Positions 49,595 to 59,875 of a DNA stretch of 64,000 bases are shown in pieces (the stretch's first letter is position 1; each line of letters starts with the position of its first letter). Location: the NCBI GenBank assembly GCA_032622095.1, contig CP136062.1, positions 138,402,351 through 138,466,350 of the forward strand, read 5' to 3'. Position numbers and translations under genes: made by a program. The DNA comes from Siphonodentalium dalli. Lineage: Eukaryota > Mollusca > Scaphopoda > Gadilida > Siphonodentaliidae. The notes under the pieces are model-generated. The model was not told the origin of the DNA. It made no database searches and was given only the letters and a program-made list of their open reading frames with translations.

Positions 49595-49749
49595 CTTTCC
49601 TTTACCCTCTTTTTGGGATGATGCTTTTCTCTTCTTGGTTATTTTTAGATCTTTCTTTGGAGAGTCCTCTTCATCTTCTACGGCTTCATCCAATTCTTCA
49701 TCAGTGAAACCCGTCTCATCCTGGCTCACGTTAGGGTCTTCTGGGTACT
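49595..49749 (-). CDS. nucleoplasmin-like, first acidic stretch and KKRK cluster
   Basis: 155 bases entering in phase 1 (two bases complete a Glu codon) and leaving in phase 0. Codes EYPEDPNVSQDETGFTDEEL, then DEAVEDEEDSP, then KKDLKITKKRKASSQKEGKG and K. The acidic part follows directly on the core, as in the family; the KK...KKRK part is a plausible bipartite nuclear localisation signal. Acceptor acgttcatatag and donor GTAAGAAG are good. An open frame extends beyond both splice sites, so splicing is inferred from phase and family fit. Confidence 0.88.
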
Positions 49750-49927
49750 CTATATGAACGTCAAATTGTTGATAGACATTACAAGTCAACGAAACATGGG
49801 TAGAACATTGCGCAGGCAATAACCAAGCCTGGAAATAATTTTGGTGCCGGATAAAATAACGGGCACCAGTTGTTTTGTGCCAGTCAGCAATAATTTTGTG
49901 CCTTTCAAATAAATATCACAAGGTATA

Positions 49928-50105
49928 TACAGTAATGCCTTAAATAATCGACTCTTTAACCACAGCAGAATTATGGGTAATTTTTCAGGTTTTAGTCGGA
50001 TATGGCTTGTTGCCATTCATTGGAAAGCTCTCGAATGGCAACAAGCCATATTTCCGACTAAATCCTGAAAAATTACCCATAATTCTACAGTGGTTAAGGA
50101 GTCGT
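49928..50105. mobile_element. palindromic MITE (CAGTAATGCC), copy 3, right end lost
   Basis: TACAGTAATGCCTTAAATAA at the left, inverted arms through AATTATGGGTAATTTTTCAG and ATATGGCTTGTTGCCATTCA. The right arm stops at GGAGTCG and is joined directly to a family-1-type monomer (GTATGAAGTTTGGGAGCAAT); the terminal GGGCATTACTGTA is missing. Confidence 0.75.
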
Positions 50106-50531
50106 ATGAAGTTTGGGAGCAATCAGATGAAAACTGTTGGTTGTAGAATTGTCAAAGGATTTAGAGTGAAATACAAGATAGCTCCAGTCTGCCATATTTA
50201 ATTGAAATTATTCAAATTTAATAGCCCTCATATAAAGTCCACCCCGAAGATCGGTATGAAGTTAGGAATCATTCAGATAGAAAATGTTGGTTACAAAGGT
50301 GTGCTGAAGGTTTTAGTCAGCAAAGATTAAAATCCAAGATGACAGCCATATTTTTTATGGAAAATCGTTCCAATGTGATAGCTCCCATCTTGAATGATAA
50401 ATATGACAAAGTAGAGCCTGGGATATTTCCAAACGGCAGGTCTGAATTAACAATTGTAGCTCAAGATCATGCAGTTAAGACAAAATATTTCCAGCAACGA
50501 TTTATAATTAAGAATACAGACCAAGTAGGTC
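50106..50531 (+). repeat. diverged family-1 monomers
   Basis: Contains GTATGAAGTTTGGGAGCAAT, GTCAAAGGATTTAGAG, ATCCAAGATGACAGCC and TAGCTCCCATCTTGAA, the diverged subtype also seen in element B. No terminal structures remain. Confidence 0.6.
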
Positions 50532-51258
50532 ATCACAATTAGAGTTTAATTCGGGACCGGGAATTCCCGGTTCCCGATTTCCAATTGACAAGTCCCGAAA
50601 TCCGGATTTTCAAAACCGGGAACCGGGAAATGTAAAAAGTCCACTGTGATGCGATTTGAGTCGGAACATAATGTATTTAATAGTGTGTATTTGTACGTTT
50701 TAAGCACAATCATGTATATCGTTTGATCGTTAGATTCGTTACCATCATATCTAGTGTTAACTGCAGTCTGCACGTAATTATAACGTTTTTGGGGCACCCT
50801 GGAATGGCCGGCATTGATGGTGTTACTAATATTATTATATAAACAGACACAGTGAAATTGACAAGTTGACATATAACTTGACAACACTGTCTCACTCGCC
50901 ATTTGAGGTCAAACACATCAATGCGATTCTGCGACATGAATTCCATGATGGCATCACTGACGCGGCTTTTCCGTTTGTCGGGGACTTCTTTGATCTAGAG
51001 TCTAGACAGTGTTGTATATTTCAAATGACCTTGCACGGTTGCACTGAACGTTGCGAGTTTGCAAAGCTGTGTGAACTTGTGAAGGTCGCTTAAGATGACG
51101 ACATCATGAGTCATGACGTCATTTGTGCTATATACATGACAAACGTTTCTTACGATAGTTAGATCATTTGATGCCGTCACGTAACTCACATTGCCGTGTT
51201 GTTCGTGTAAATCGTGTTATTATTAATTATTATACAGTGAATCAGTGACTGACTGGAT

Positions 51259-52536
51259 ATGGCTTGCAGGCAAAATGCCTCGCCGGTTTGGGAATATTTC
51301 ATTCGTCAGGCTAATAACAAAGCCGAATGCAAACAGTGCTCAAAAATATTGACGCTATCCGGTGGCTCAACGGGGGGCTTGAGCAAGCATATAAAACTTG
51401 TTCACAGGATCGAGATGAAACGCCCTGCAGATGTGAAGACCGAACCAGGTTCTTCTAAAATACCTAGACAAAGAACTGTGGATCAATTCCTGCGAAAGGA
51501 GAAGGTATCCCTTGAACAGACTCTCGCAAAATTGGCAGCTGTTGATGGTCTGTCCATTTACGCTATCGTCAATAGTGAATATATTCGTTCATGCATGGAG
51601 CGTGATGAACTCAAATTACCGAAAAACCCATCCGACGTGATGTCTCTTCTCGGTAAACATGTTGCCCAAATCCGATCAGATATGGGTGTGGAATTCGTGC
51701 GCAGGATTGAAAATGGTGAACGGTTCTCGCTCACTCTTGATGAATGGACTAGTATAAGGAACAGACGTTATCTAAATATCGACATACACGGGAAGGACGG
51801 TGTGTTTTGGAACACTGGTTTACGTCGCATTACAGGGAAATTTACGTCCGAAGCCACCCTCGAGGCCGTAAGGGAGCATCTGGCAGAGTTCAAGATAGAC
51901 ATTGATAAACATTGCGCTATTTGCACGAGTGATGGCGCTGCGGTGATGGTGAAGTTTGGACGTCTAATGCCAACGACGGCTGTACTGTGTTATAGTCACG
52001 GGATCCACTTGGGGGTTAGCGATGTCATGTATAAATGCACCCAATCAACACAACTTACACAAGACGATAATGATGAAGAGACCGACGAGAGTGGTGAAGC
52101 TACAGAGATTCAGAATCAGAACGTTGAACACGAAGAGAATGAAGACAGTGATCAGTCAGATGATGAGTTTGGAGATGCAGATATAGAGATACAAGAGGAA
52201 ACACCAGAGTTAGAAGTCAGTTATGCCGAGATAGTCAAGAAAGTGAGGAACGACTGCAAGAAATTTCGTCGTGGACGCGCTGACGAAATACTGCAGCAGT
52301 ATGTTGTGACTGAGTTTCGCACCGAATTAAAGCCATTGATTGACGTAAAGACAAGATGGAATAGCATTGAAACCATGTTCACGCGATATTTAAAATTGCG
52401 TCCGTGTATGCTGAAGGCGTTCGTTGACCTCAAATCAAAATCGTGCATCACAGAAGAAGAGCTTGTCGTTGTGACTTGTGAGAGATATCGCGGCGACGTT
52501 AAGGCCAATTACGATTGCGAACGAGGCACTCTGTAG
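51259..52536 (+). CDS. hAT transposase, N-terminal part (BED finger and catalytic core)
   Basis: 425 codons. Residues 11-49 are a BED zinc finger: W11, C24, C27, H44 and H49 (CKQC ... HIKLVH), used for DNA binding. The RNase H-like core follows: TLDEWTS near residue 160 carries the first catalytic Asp, CTSDGAAVM near 220 the second, and CYSHGIHLGV the conserved Cys/His motif of hAT. An acidic insert (about 265-310) is rich in Asp and Glu. After LVVVTCERYRG the frame runs into unrelated residues and a stop, while family-like sequence continues in the next frame, so a single-base indel near 52470-52490 has split the gene. Confidence 0.92.
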   Translation: MACRQNASPVWEYFIRQANNKAECKQCSKILTLSGGSTGGLSKHIKLVHRIEMKRPADVKTEPGSSKIPRQRTVDQFLRKEKVSLEQTLAKLAAVDGLSIYAIVNSEYIRSCMERDELKLPKNPSDVMSLLGKHVAQIRSDMGVEFVRRIENGERFSLTLDEWTSIRNRRYLNIDIHGKDGVFWNTGLRRITGKFTSEATLEAVREHLAEFKIDIDKHCAICTSDGAAVMVKFGRLMPTTAVLCYSHGIHLGVSDVMYKCTQSTQLTQDDNDEETDESGEATEIQNQNVEHEENEDSDQSDDEFGDADIEIQEETPELEVSYAEIVKKVRNDCKKFRRGRADEILQQYVVTEFRTELKPLIDVKTRWNSIETMFTRYLKLRPCMLKAFVDLKSKSCITEEELVVVTCERYRGDVKANYDCERGTL

Positions 52537-53242
52537 GCGAGAGACAACGTTTATTTCTGCCGAGGGGATTCTAAAATTCCTGTTTACACAGTTGAATAAA
52601 GTGAACTGTGACTTCAGTTCCCAAATGTTCGAAAAGCTACAAGAGCGAATCGGCAAACGCCGAGATAAAACATTAGTAACATTGCTTCTGTATCTGCACG
52701 ATAACGAAGCATTTAGTAGGGCTGTCAAGCCTGTCACTGTAGCGTCACCTGCTCCTGCTTTGGTTGATAGTTCATTCTTCGAACTGTCAACCAAAGCAGC
52801 ACGGGTGAAATTAGCTAAAACGGAACTGATGCGTCTGCGTACCCTGGACGCCTTATCTGATGAAAACACGCAGGATCTCGAATCGAGTACCGATGTACCC
52901 ACTCCAGTAACGGTCCCCACACTGGAAGCGGAGCTGCAAGGTTTCATTGACGCTTCAACATCGCACAAATCTCGCACAGGTGGAAACGTGCAGCGAACCA
53001 CACCCAACATCGCTGCAGAGTTTAAATTGTACGAAGCGAACAACGTGCGGACGGAAAACTTAAATTTCCTATATGAAGCCCTGAAAACAGGCAAACCGAC
53101 ATCTGTGGAGTCCGAGCGTAGCTTCTCGACTGCTGGCAAATTTTCAACGAAGATTCGGTCACGATTAAGTGACAGTTCTTTAAGCAACCTTCTGTTTCTA
53201 CGGAAGTTCTATCGCAAAACTGCTACCATACGTAAAAGTTAA
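52478..53242 (+). CDS. hAT transposase, C-terminal part (after frameshift)
   Basis: 254 codons in the +2 frame relative to the upstream ORF, overlapping its last 59 bases. Begins with IAATLRPITIANEALCRRET, which in the family follows directly on the end of the upstream core, and ends in the hAT C-terminal dimerisation domain: PTSVESERSFSTAGKFSTKI then RSRLSDSSLSNLLFLRKFY. ESERSFS contains the third catalytic acidic residue. The first Met is not a real start; this is the second half of a broken gene. Confidence 0.9.
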   Translation: MRDIAATLRPITIANEALCRRETTFISAEGILKFLFTQLNKVNCDFSSQMFEKLQERIGKRRDKTLVTLLLYLHDNEAFSRAVKPVTVASPAPALVDSSFFELSTKAARVKLAKTELMRLRTLDALSDENTQDLESSTDVPTPVTVPTLEAELQGFIDASTSHKSRTGGNVQRTTPNIAAEFKLYEANNVRTENLNFLYEALKTGKPTSVESERSFSTAGKFSTKIRSRLSDSSLSNLLFLRKFYRKTATIRKS

Positions 53243-53633
53243 ACAGACGGTTGCTTAACGAACTTTCACTTAAGGGTGATCGAGTCTTCGTTGATGCTGC
53301 TAAATTGATGACATTAACGGTACGGTACGCTAAACTACAGTACGATTTGACTATGAAAATCAATCATGTGTTTATTTTTGTTTAAATGGCGCAAGAATGC
53401 GGCAAGATTCGCGTGTTACATTGTTGTTCAACTGTAAGTTTTAAAAGTAATTAAAGAGATGTTACATTAAAACCATGTTGTGTATATATTTTGACATTCG
53501 GCAGTAAGTTATTATCATAATATGATGTCAACAAATAAACCGGGAATTTTCCCGGTTCCCGGATTCAGGGATGAAAAATTTCCCGGTTCCGTTTTCCAAA
53601 ATAAACCGGGAAATATTAAACTCTAATCACAAT

Positions 53634-55055
53634 GCCGAGAAAGTTGAAAATAATATCTGCCTGTCCAAAACTAGCACAAACTGAATATATCGAACGACAC
53701 AATAATGTAGTGTGCTATGTTCAGTTGTTTACCACTCTGAACCATCCCATTTAACTGAACCATCCCATTTAACTGAACCATCCCATTTAAAAGACATAAA
53801 AAACAAGATGATAAATCAGGTTTGCATATGGATTTACGATGAGAAAGACAAAGTGAAGAAATATGTTGATTTACAGATTGAGTTGGTCATTGGAGTCAAG
53901 CAGGGAAAATTTTAAAACATGGTATTTTCCCCCCGGTCTCCCATATTCGATGTATAATGCCAATAAGTCACATTCAGAAAACGGCTCGGACTAGCCTGAA
54001 TACTACTTAACCCTCGACCACAAGAGACCGGAATACCAGTCCTTATATTCCTATAACCCAGAGACCAGAATACCGGTCCGGAAATCATACAATTTTTGAC
54101 ATGGAAATATAGCAGAGTAAACGCACATATCAACTAGAATTACACTTCTACATTGCACACATGAGTCACGTGTTTACCCATGTGACTTTGGCAGGCAAAC
54201 TGGTGACAGAGGGTCTGCTTATTCGCACGACAATTTATTGCTCGAAAATATTGATTTAATAACTAGGTCAAAGGCCTCTCAGCGGACAGGGAGAATGACG
54301 AGCCGATTTGTTCGGTAGATTCTGATATTATATCTCGACTTCTCTTCGTTCGATTTCGCCGAGTTATATGTCAAATGAAAGGGAATTTTATTGCCAATAA
54401 GGCACCAGGGGGATATTTTGGCTGCATTTATCGATTTCTAGTATTTGTAGGGTTTTGATGGTTGATGTGGTTTTAGCCACAATCGATCATTGGAAACTTT
54501 ACACTGGTATAGTCTATATTGGTAATTTAGAAATTTTCCCCAGGGGCCTGTGGTCCGGAGGGAGGGGGGGGGGGGGGGGGGGGTATTCATATTATTTTGA
54601 GCGAAGTTGAAAATAAAATGATAAAATGAAAAGCCAGCCGCCAGCCCCAATTTTGTTCTTGCAATGTCACCAGAAACACAGGTAAATATTTGTTTGGCCA
54701 AATGGAGGTGTTAACTATTCCAAAACCATATAAAACACTACTAATATAATTCTATTGTAATAGTTTCCTAAATTGAATGGTACCGATTGACCGATATTTT
54801 TTTCTTTATTGAGGAATTGAAAAGTGACTTGCCAAAACTTTTGCCAAATGAAGTGGCAGCGCGAACCCCGATTAACTCTCTACATTCAAAATCACAGCGG
54901 TTCCAATGTTGACGATTTGAAGCATATCTTCTTTGATGTATTGCAATCCAACAAGACCAAGTACCAACTGACCATTACACTAATTATCAATAAGGCATTA
55001 AATCTTCCCAACTACTTCATTTTTAATAAATGACAATATAAGCATTAACACTTAC
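53634..55055. other. intron sequence with an 17-18 bp minisatellite and poly-G run
   Basis: TGAACCATCCCATTTAAC is repeated three times at about 53738-53792. A long poly-G tract lies at about 54562-54585. No exon found. Confidence 0.5.
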
Positions 55056-55152
55056 CAACCAACTGCTGAGCTGAGAGGTAAACTGGTCCAGATCCTTCTG
55101 TGAGTTTGAATTTGACTGGATTATTGTGTGTGAAGCTCAGATCTGAATAACA
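55056..55152 (-). CDS. nucleoplasmin-like, core domain exon (GSGPVYLS)
   Basis: 97 bases, phase 0 in and phase 1 out, coding CYSDLSFTHNNPVKFKLTEG then SGPVYLSAQQLV. FKLTEGSGPVYLSAQ matches the signature at the end of the nucleoplasmin beta barrel (KL-x2-GSGPV-x-[IL]-S in the family). Acceptor cttttcag and donor GTAAGT are strong. This motif is the main reason for the family call. Confidence 0.92.
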
Positions 55153-56183
55153 CTGAAAAGGAAAACATTTAGTTCTCACTATAAAATATCAATCAGAATT
55201 GGATTAGCATGTTATGTTTTTGCATCTATAGATTCCACACACAAATGTTGCAGGCTTGCAGATAATACAAAATTTAAATCCCAATTTATCATGCATTAGT
55301 TTTCTTCCAGTTATAATGGCATGGTCAGTAGGTTGTTTACATAGATAGTAATCAATTTGTGTCGACGATTGAATGATATTCAGAAGGAAAGTCAGGCCTG
55401 GCAAAACACTGAGTTAGTGGAGTGAACGAAAACAATTCTGTTTATTACACTTTCTACCATTAAAATATTTGTTAATTTTATAAACACTATCCGACAAATT
55501 AGGCACAACTTTAGGTTGCATGGATGATTATTGGTGACAATGATTCCGCTTGACCATTTTCGGTCAATATGGATACAGAAGATACTATAATTATGACCAA
55601 ATAAAGTATCTTTTCGACTTGTCCATGTTTGTGCTGTCAAGTCATTTTAATATTCGCAGGGCCAAGACAATTCAAACAGACATGAGGCGGGGTTAAGAGC
55701 TGTACAAATGTGCGTGCTGTCACTGGGACCTAATTCAGTCATGACATGCTCACTTTATCAATCGAGAAATCCTTATGAATTGCCAATAGGTTGTGTAATA
55801 AAGTTCATTCTCAATGATACAGTTACTTCCTCCCCGATTGCCACATGAGGACAGTGATCCTGCAATTTTATACCAAAAACAATTTGAAATAAAAAGTAGA
55901 ATGCCATCAGATGAGGGGTTGAGTTGTGGTAATAGTAGCTATACCAGACATGGGCTTGGATTGAGAATTCCTTAAGTGTAACTGGCGATCATACATAGCA
56001 CTGTTGAGGAAGTCATAGTGATCAAAATTCACGAAAATGATCTAATTAAGGGCTGTACCAAGCTTGATTATAAGTACTCAGTCACCATCCTTGTCCAATC
56101 CAAAACATATCAAAATGGCAGACACAATCTAGTCTGTCATTTAGACAGACATAAATCAGAAAATTAGAATCAGACTTGGCCAT
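55153..56183. other. intron sequence
   Basis: First part of the 2.5 kb intron between the core exons. No feature recognised. Confidence 0.5.
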
Positions 56184-56396
56184 CAGGTAATGCCATAAAT
56201 AGTCTATTCCTTAACCACAGCAGAATTATGGGTAATTTTTCAGGATTTAGTAGGAAATATGGCTTGTTGCCATTCATCAGATATCTTTCGAAGATCTTTC
56301 CGATGAATGGAACAAGCCATATTTCAGACTAAATGCTGAAAAATTACCCATAATTCTGATGTGGTTAAGAAGTCGACAACTTAGAGCATTACTGTA
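56184..56396. mobile_element. palindromic MITE (CAGTAATGCC), copy 4
   Basis: CAGGTAATGCC at the left and GCATTACTGTA at the right, arms with AATTATGGGTAATTTTTCAG and ATATGGCTTGTTGCCATTCA and their partners, centre ATCTTTCGAAGAT. More mutated than copy 1. Confidence 0.75.
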
Positions 56397-56494
56397 TTCT
56401 GCAACTTTATTGCTATATTTTCTGAAAAGTGAGCTAGGTGTATTCCTTCAATATTATTTGGTAGCTTTTCCGTTGATCATTTAGGCCATTACTG

Positions 56495-56640
56495 TAACTC
56501 TGCCCAAAGTAGACATACCTGGCTGGTTTTCGAACTCTCTCAAGACATTGTTGAGCAATAAATTCAGTTGAAATTTTTTCTAAGTTATCTCGCCATCTCC
56601 ATTTGTAAAAGTTTTTGAAAAAAATCAACAAATTGATGAT
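56495..56640 (+). repeat. family-5-related fragment
   Basis: Contains GTAACTCTGCCCAAAGTAGA, CTGGTTTTCGAACTCTCTC, AGACATTGTTG and AAGTTTTTGAAAAAAATC, i.e. the family-5 module and a decayed version of its 3' hairpin. Confidence 0.5.
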
Positions 56641-57624
56641 ATAGAAAGGAGGAGAACAAAGAAATCTAACAAGTTATAAATACAACTTCTACAAGCTCCT
56701 CTCTCTCTCTTCCATGTATTATGCTAAGCTCTTTATGAGATTGTTTTGAATAGATTAGATCGCTTTATAAATTTATATTAATCTCTTACAGGAATTCATT
56801 TTGTGTGCCAAGTCCACGTAATGGATTAATCAATGTAGATTAAAATGTTTTAGTGTCAAATGTACCCCAAGGGTTTTCTAATGAAAACTACTATTTTTGT
56901 TTGCAGTGCTTGTCAAAACTGTGCTGTGTATCAATTGATGTAAAACAAACAGTCAATGATGTACAATGTACTTGTAATCTATAGAACGAATTCTCAATTG
57001 TTCACTAAAGTTATGAAACAAACCTAGTGATATCTAATCAGGCACCAGTTGTTATTGCCTGGATAAAGCATGCACCGAACAAACGACTGCAAAATGGGTC
57101 AGTACATTATAAATATCTAGCATTATGAGTAAATTTCTATACCGACATCTCCGCCTGATCGATATATGCTCTGGTCAGCCATTGAGTCAATGCTTATGTC
57201 AAAATATGATCGTTTCATCCACCAGAGTTATTTTCACAACAATAAGATTATCAAAGTTTGGTGGGTGAAGTTGAAAAAATAATATAACATTGTAAAACCA
57301 TCATCATAAATAACGCTAAAACATAAAGACCTATTTTCATCATCAAAAGTGATGGGACTGTGTGGAAATCAATTAAAATCATTGTAAACAAAAGATGTAA
57401 CCGCAAAAAGGGGGGGGGGGGAGACAAATATATTATGTCACTAAACCAATCATTATTATTGGTTTCAAATGAATACAAACAAAATGTGAGAAAAAGATTA
57501 GAGTGAAAATGTAAAAACTGGGTGACGAGATCGTCTAAGGTGATGAATTTCATGACATCAGGTTAACGAGAACAAGTGCCCAGAGAGTTAAAAGGATTAC
57601 AAAGTAACAAGTGTAACAACTAAC
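56641..57624. other. intron sequence with G-run
   Basis: A G11-type run lies near 57411. No exon other than the one starting at 57625. Confidence 0.45.
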
Positions 57625-57747
57625 ATTCTCAGTGAGGCCCATGGTGAGTGAGAAGAGAGGCTGACTCAACGGCTCTTTTTCAAAATTTGTCGTCTCGATG
57701 CTAATTATATTCCTTTCTCCACTCACAGCCGATGCACCAAGTACAGC
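57625..57747 (-). CDS. nucleoplasmin-like, core domain exon (GERN)
   Basis: 123 bases, 41 codons in phase 0: AVLGASAVSGERNIISIETT then NFEKEPLSQPLFSLTMGLTE and N. L-G-x-A-x2-G-E-x-N-[IV]-x2-[IV]-E is the pattern of the second and third barrel strands of nucleoplasmins. Minus-strand acceptor aatttcag and donor GTTAGTTG. It joins the next exon in frame. The protein start must lie upstream (to the right) and was not found between 57748 and 64000. Confidence 0.88.
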
Positions 57748-58069
57748 CTGAAATTATAAATTCACTAATTTTTCAGGTATTTGAAATAATAGCTACAAGG
57801 TACATAATGCATCAGTTAAGGAGAGCACAACATAAGACAATTTGGCAGAGCAAACACAGAATTTAACTTCCAAGCAGGAAATCCACATGGAATTTTGAAA
57901 GAGTTAACAAATAACAGTTAAAGATACCAAATTCAGATGTACACCTGGACATACACAGCTAATTTGTATACATCAGTGAACTGTATAGAGTGGAAAAGTA
58001 ATACACAATAGTGCATGCGCAAGATGGAGAAATTTAAATAGACATTCAGAAATAAAATACACTGATTAA

Positions 58070-58411
58070 AGGGGTACTGTACACTAAATCCGGCCATTTA
58101 TGGGACCATCTCCTTTTATACTGAAAAGAATATAGGCAACAAATGAATGAATTTGAGCAATGGATTAGTGCAAAATACTCTCATGTTCTCAAAGAACGAT
58201 GCAAACATGGTAATTATAATGAAAATTATTTTATAACTCCAGCCATTTATTAATTTTCATTATAATTACCATGTTGTTGGTATCGTTAATAGAAGACATT
58301 AGGGTATTTTGCACTAATTAGTGCCTCAAATTCACTTATTTGTTGCATATATTCTGTTGAGTATAATAGGAGATGGTCCCATAAATGGCAGATTTAGTGT
58401 ACAGTACCCCT
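58070..58411. mobile_element. long foldback MITE (AGGGGTACTGTAC), copy 2
   Basis: TTAA is repeated exactly on both sides (58066-58069 and 58412-58415). AGGGGTACTGTACACTAAAT at the left is mirrored by the right end. Arms continue through GGGACCATCTCCTTTTATAC and ATGGTAATTATAATGAAAAT. A TTAA target makes a piggyBac-type helper plausible, though the termini differ from the element at 43338. Confidence 0.82.
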
Positions 58412-58685
58412 TTAAGATATGAATTTCTGCTACATATTATATTATTACTCACTTAAAACTTTATTTTTGCAACTGGGCGAAATCTGGTACAAGAGGTCAG
58501 AAATAGCCCTAGTGAAAACAAGTGCAGTAGTCCATGAGCATATTAAACATGATTCAAAGATAAGGTTCATCTGCGATAGAGGACAGAAGCAAATTCAATT
58601 TCATTTAAAGTTGGCATGAATGGATTGTTCATGCCAAGCAGCCCTGGAGGCCAATCAGGCCATAACTCTGCAAATGATAGTGATG
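58412..58685. other. intron or 5' flank sequence
   Basis: A small ORF (58419-58619) has no recognisable motif. Nothing else seen. Confidence 0.4.
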
Positions 58686-59875
58686 ATAGTGTCAATGAGT
58701 CACACTATAACTCAACTTTGAGAGGGGATAATTTCATGTGTTCCAGTTCCCATGTACATGTTAATTGCAATCGCCATGAATAAATTCATGATGATCAGAC
58801 AGACGTTACTTTCTGTAGCCAAGCTAATGGATTGAATCCAAGATGGCTGCTGGCTGCCATGTTTTTTGTACAATGACACGTTCCCATCTACAGGTCAAGG
58901 TCACACCCATGACAAATTTCAGATCAGCAGTATGGCCTCTAGCCCATGCTAATGGATTTATATTGTTTATACTGAAAACCAAGATGGTTAATGGTGGCCA
59001 TTTTTTTTGGCTAAATGACTCAAATGATTTGTTTCCCTCTGTTCTACATGTCAATGTCAACATCAACTAGAGGTGTGACTGTCCCAATGGGACTACGGAT
59101 AACCCCCTTTTTTAAAAATACTAAGATGTTTGACATGTCAGTAAACATTTAGTTAAAATAATAAAATAACAGTTCACATTGCAGGTGTACAACCATAACC
59201 CTAATCTTATACCTATTGACCGAAAATTGTAGGAATAAAAGCTTGGACAAAATTATGTATGTTGCGAAAAAAATTCGAAAATGGGGAATAACTCCACACA
59301 AAAAATGTCGGACAGACGTCATAATTGCAGGTGCACAGGTTCCCATGGTACTTAATATCGGTGCCAAGATTAAAAAACATTGACCGAAAAATGTAGGAAT
59401 AAAAGCTCGGACAAAATTATGCATGTTGCAAAAAAAGTTTCTAAGTTGAAAAAGGGGGATAACTCCACCAAAAAATGTCGGACAGATGTCATAATCGCAG
59501 ATGCACAAGATGTGCCACGTTTTAAAAAAATTGACCAAAAAATGTAGGAATAAAAGCTCGGACAAAAGTATACATGCTGCGAAAATTTTCTAAGTCGAAA
59601 AAGGGGGGATAACTCAAAAAAAAAAAAGTCCGACAGACGTCATAATCGCAGGTGCACAGGTTCCCATGGTGGTTGATGTCTGTGCCAAGTTTCACGGAAA
59701 ATGATCAAAAAACGACTGAGAAAAACTCCGGACAAATTTGTGTCCACGGACGGACGGACGGACAAGCTGACTCCAGTATACCCCCCCTAACTTCGTTGCG
59801 GGGGGTATAATGACAAATTTCATTATCAGTTAAATGTATGGCCTGTAGCCCACGCTAATGGTTCAAATTGTGTAG
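58686..59875 (+). mobile_element. family-1 element F, decayed and interrupted
   Basis: A decayed 5' end (AGTGTCAATGAGTCACACT then ATAACTCAACTTTGAG) is followed by monomer pieces (CAAGATGGCTGCTGGCTGCC, GTTCCCATCTACAGGTCA, CCAAGATGGTTAATGGTGGC). Family-2 copy 3 interrupts it at 59066, after which the monomer resumes with TGACAAATTTCATTATCAG and GCCTGTAGCCCACGCTAATG. No 3' hairpin. Confidence 0.65.
59066..59810 (+). mobile_element. family-2 hairpin-ended element, copy 3
   Basis: ACTAGAGGTGTGACT, GTCCCAATGGGAC and GGATAACCCCC at the 5' end; TATACCCCCC...GGGGGGTATAA hairpin at the 3' end after CCACGGACGGACGGACGGAC. Has one internal unit more than copies 1 and 2. The host is a family-1 monomer: GTCAACATC on the left continues as TGACAAATTTC on the right, close to the normal monomer GTCAACATCCATGACAAATTT with no clear target duplication. 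Confidence 0.82.

Larger units (their letters stand above)
50540..53625 (+). mobile_element. complete hAT transposon with BED-finger transposase
   Basis: Starts TAGAGTTTAAT and ends ATTAAACTCTA, with CCGGGAA / TTCCCGG words repeated inside both ends. The 8-bp ATCACAAT is repeated exactly at 50532-50539 and 53626-53633. The 3086-bp element holds one transposase gene in two reading frames. It is the only element here with coding capacity for a DNA transposase, and it lies in the intron between the exons at 49749 and 55056. Confidence 0.93.
11877..57747 (-). other. nucleoplasmin-like histone chaperone gene, eight exons in window
   Basis: Eight short exons join in phase (57625-57747, 55056-55152, 49595-49749, 32022-32099, 30579-30643, 23428-23452, 14292-14339, 11877-11906), giving about 205 residues plus stop. 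Order of parts: nucleoplasmin core, first acidic stretch, KKRK cluster, long Glu/Asp tract, lysine-rich tail. Nucleoplasmins are nuclear pentameric chaperones that bind core histones and linker proteins and act in chromatin assembly and remodelling. No FKBP domain follows the acidic tract, so it is not an FKBP39/46-type protein. The first exon(s), encoding the start and first barrel strands, were not found and probably lie right of the window. Introns range from about 1.4 to 17.5 kb and carry most of the mobile elements here. Confidence 0.85.

Noticed and set aside
50546-51189. Minus-strand and plus-strand ORFs next to the hAT 5' end
   Set aside because: They lie in the untranslated left part of the hAT element and show no recognisable domain; the transposase starts at 51259.
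52221-53187. Minus-strand ORFs of 95 and 250 codons opposite the transposase
   Set aside because: Antisense shadows of the hAT transposase, which has clear domain motifs on the plus strand.
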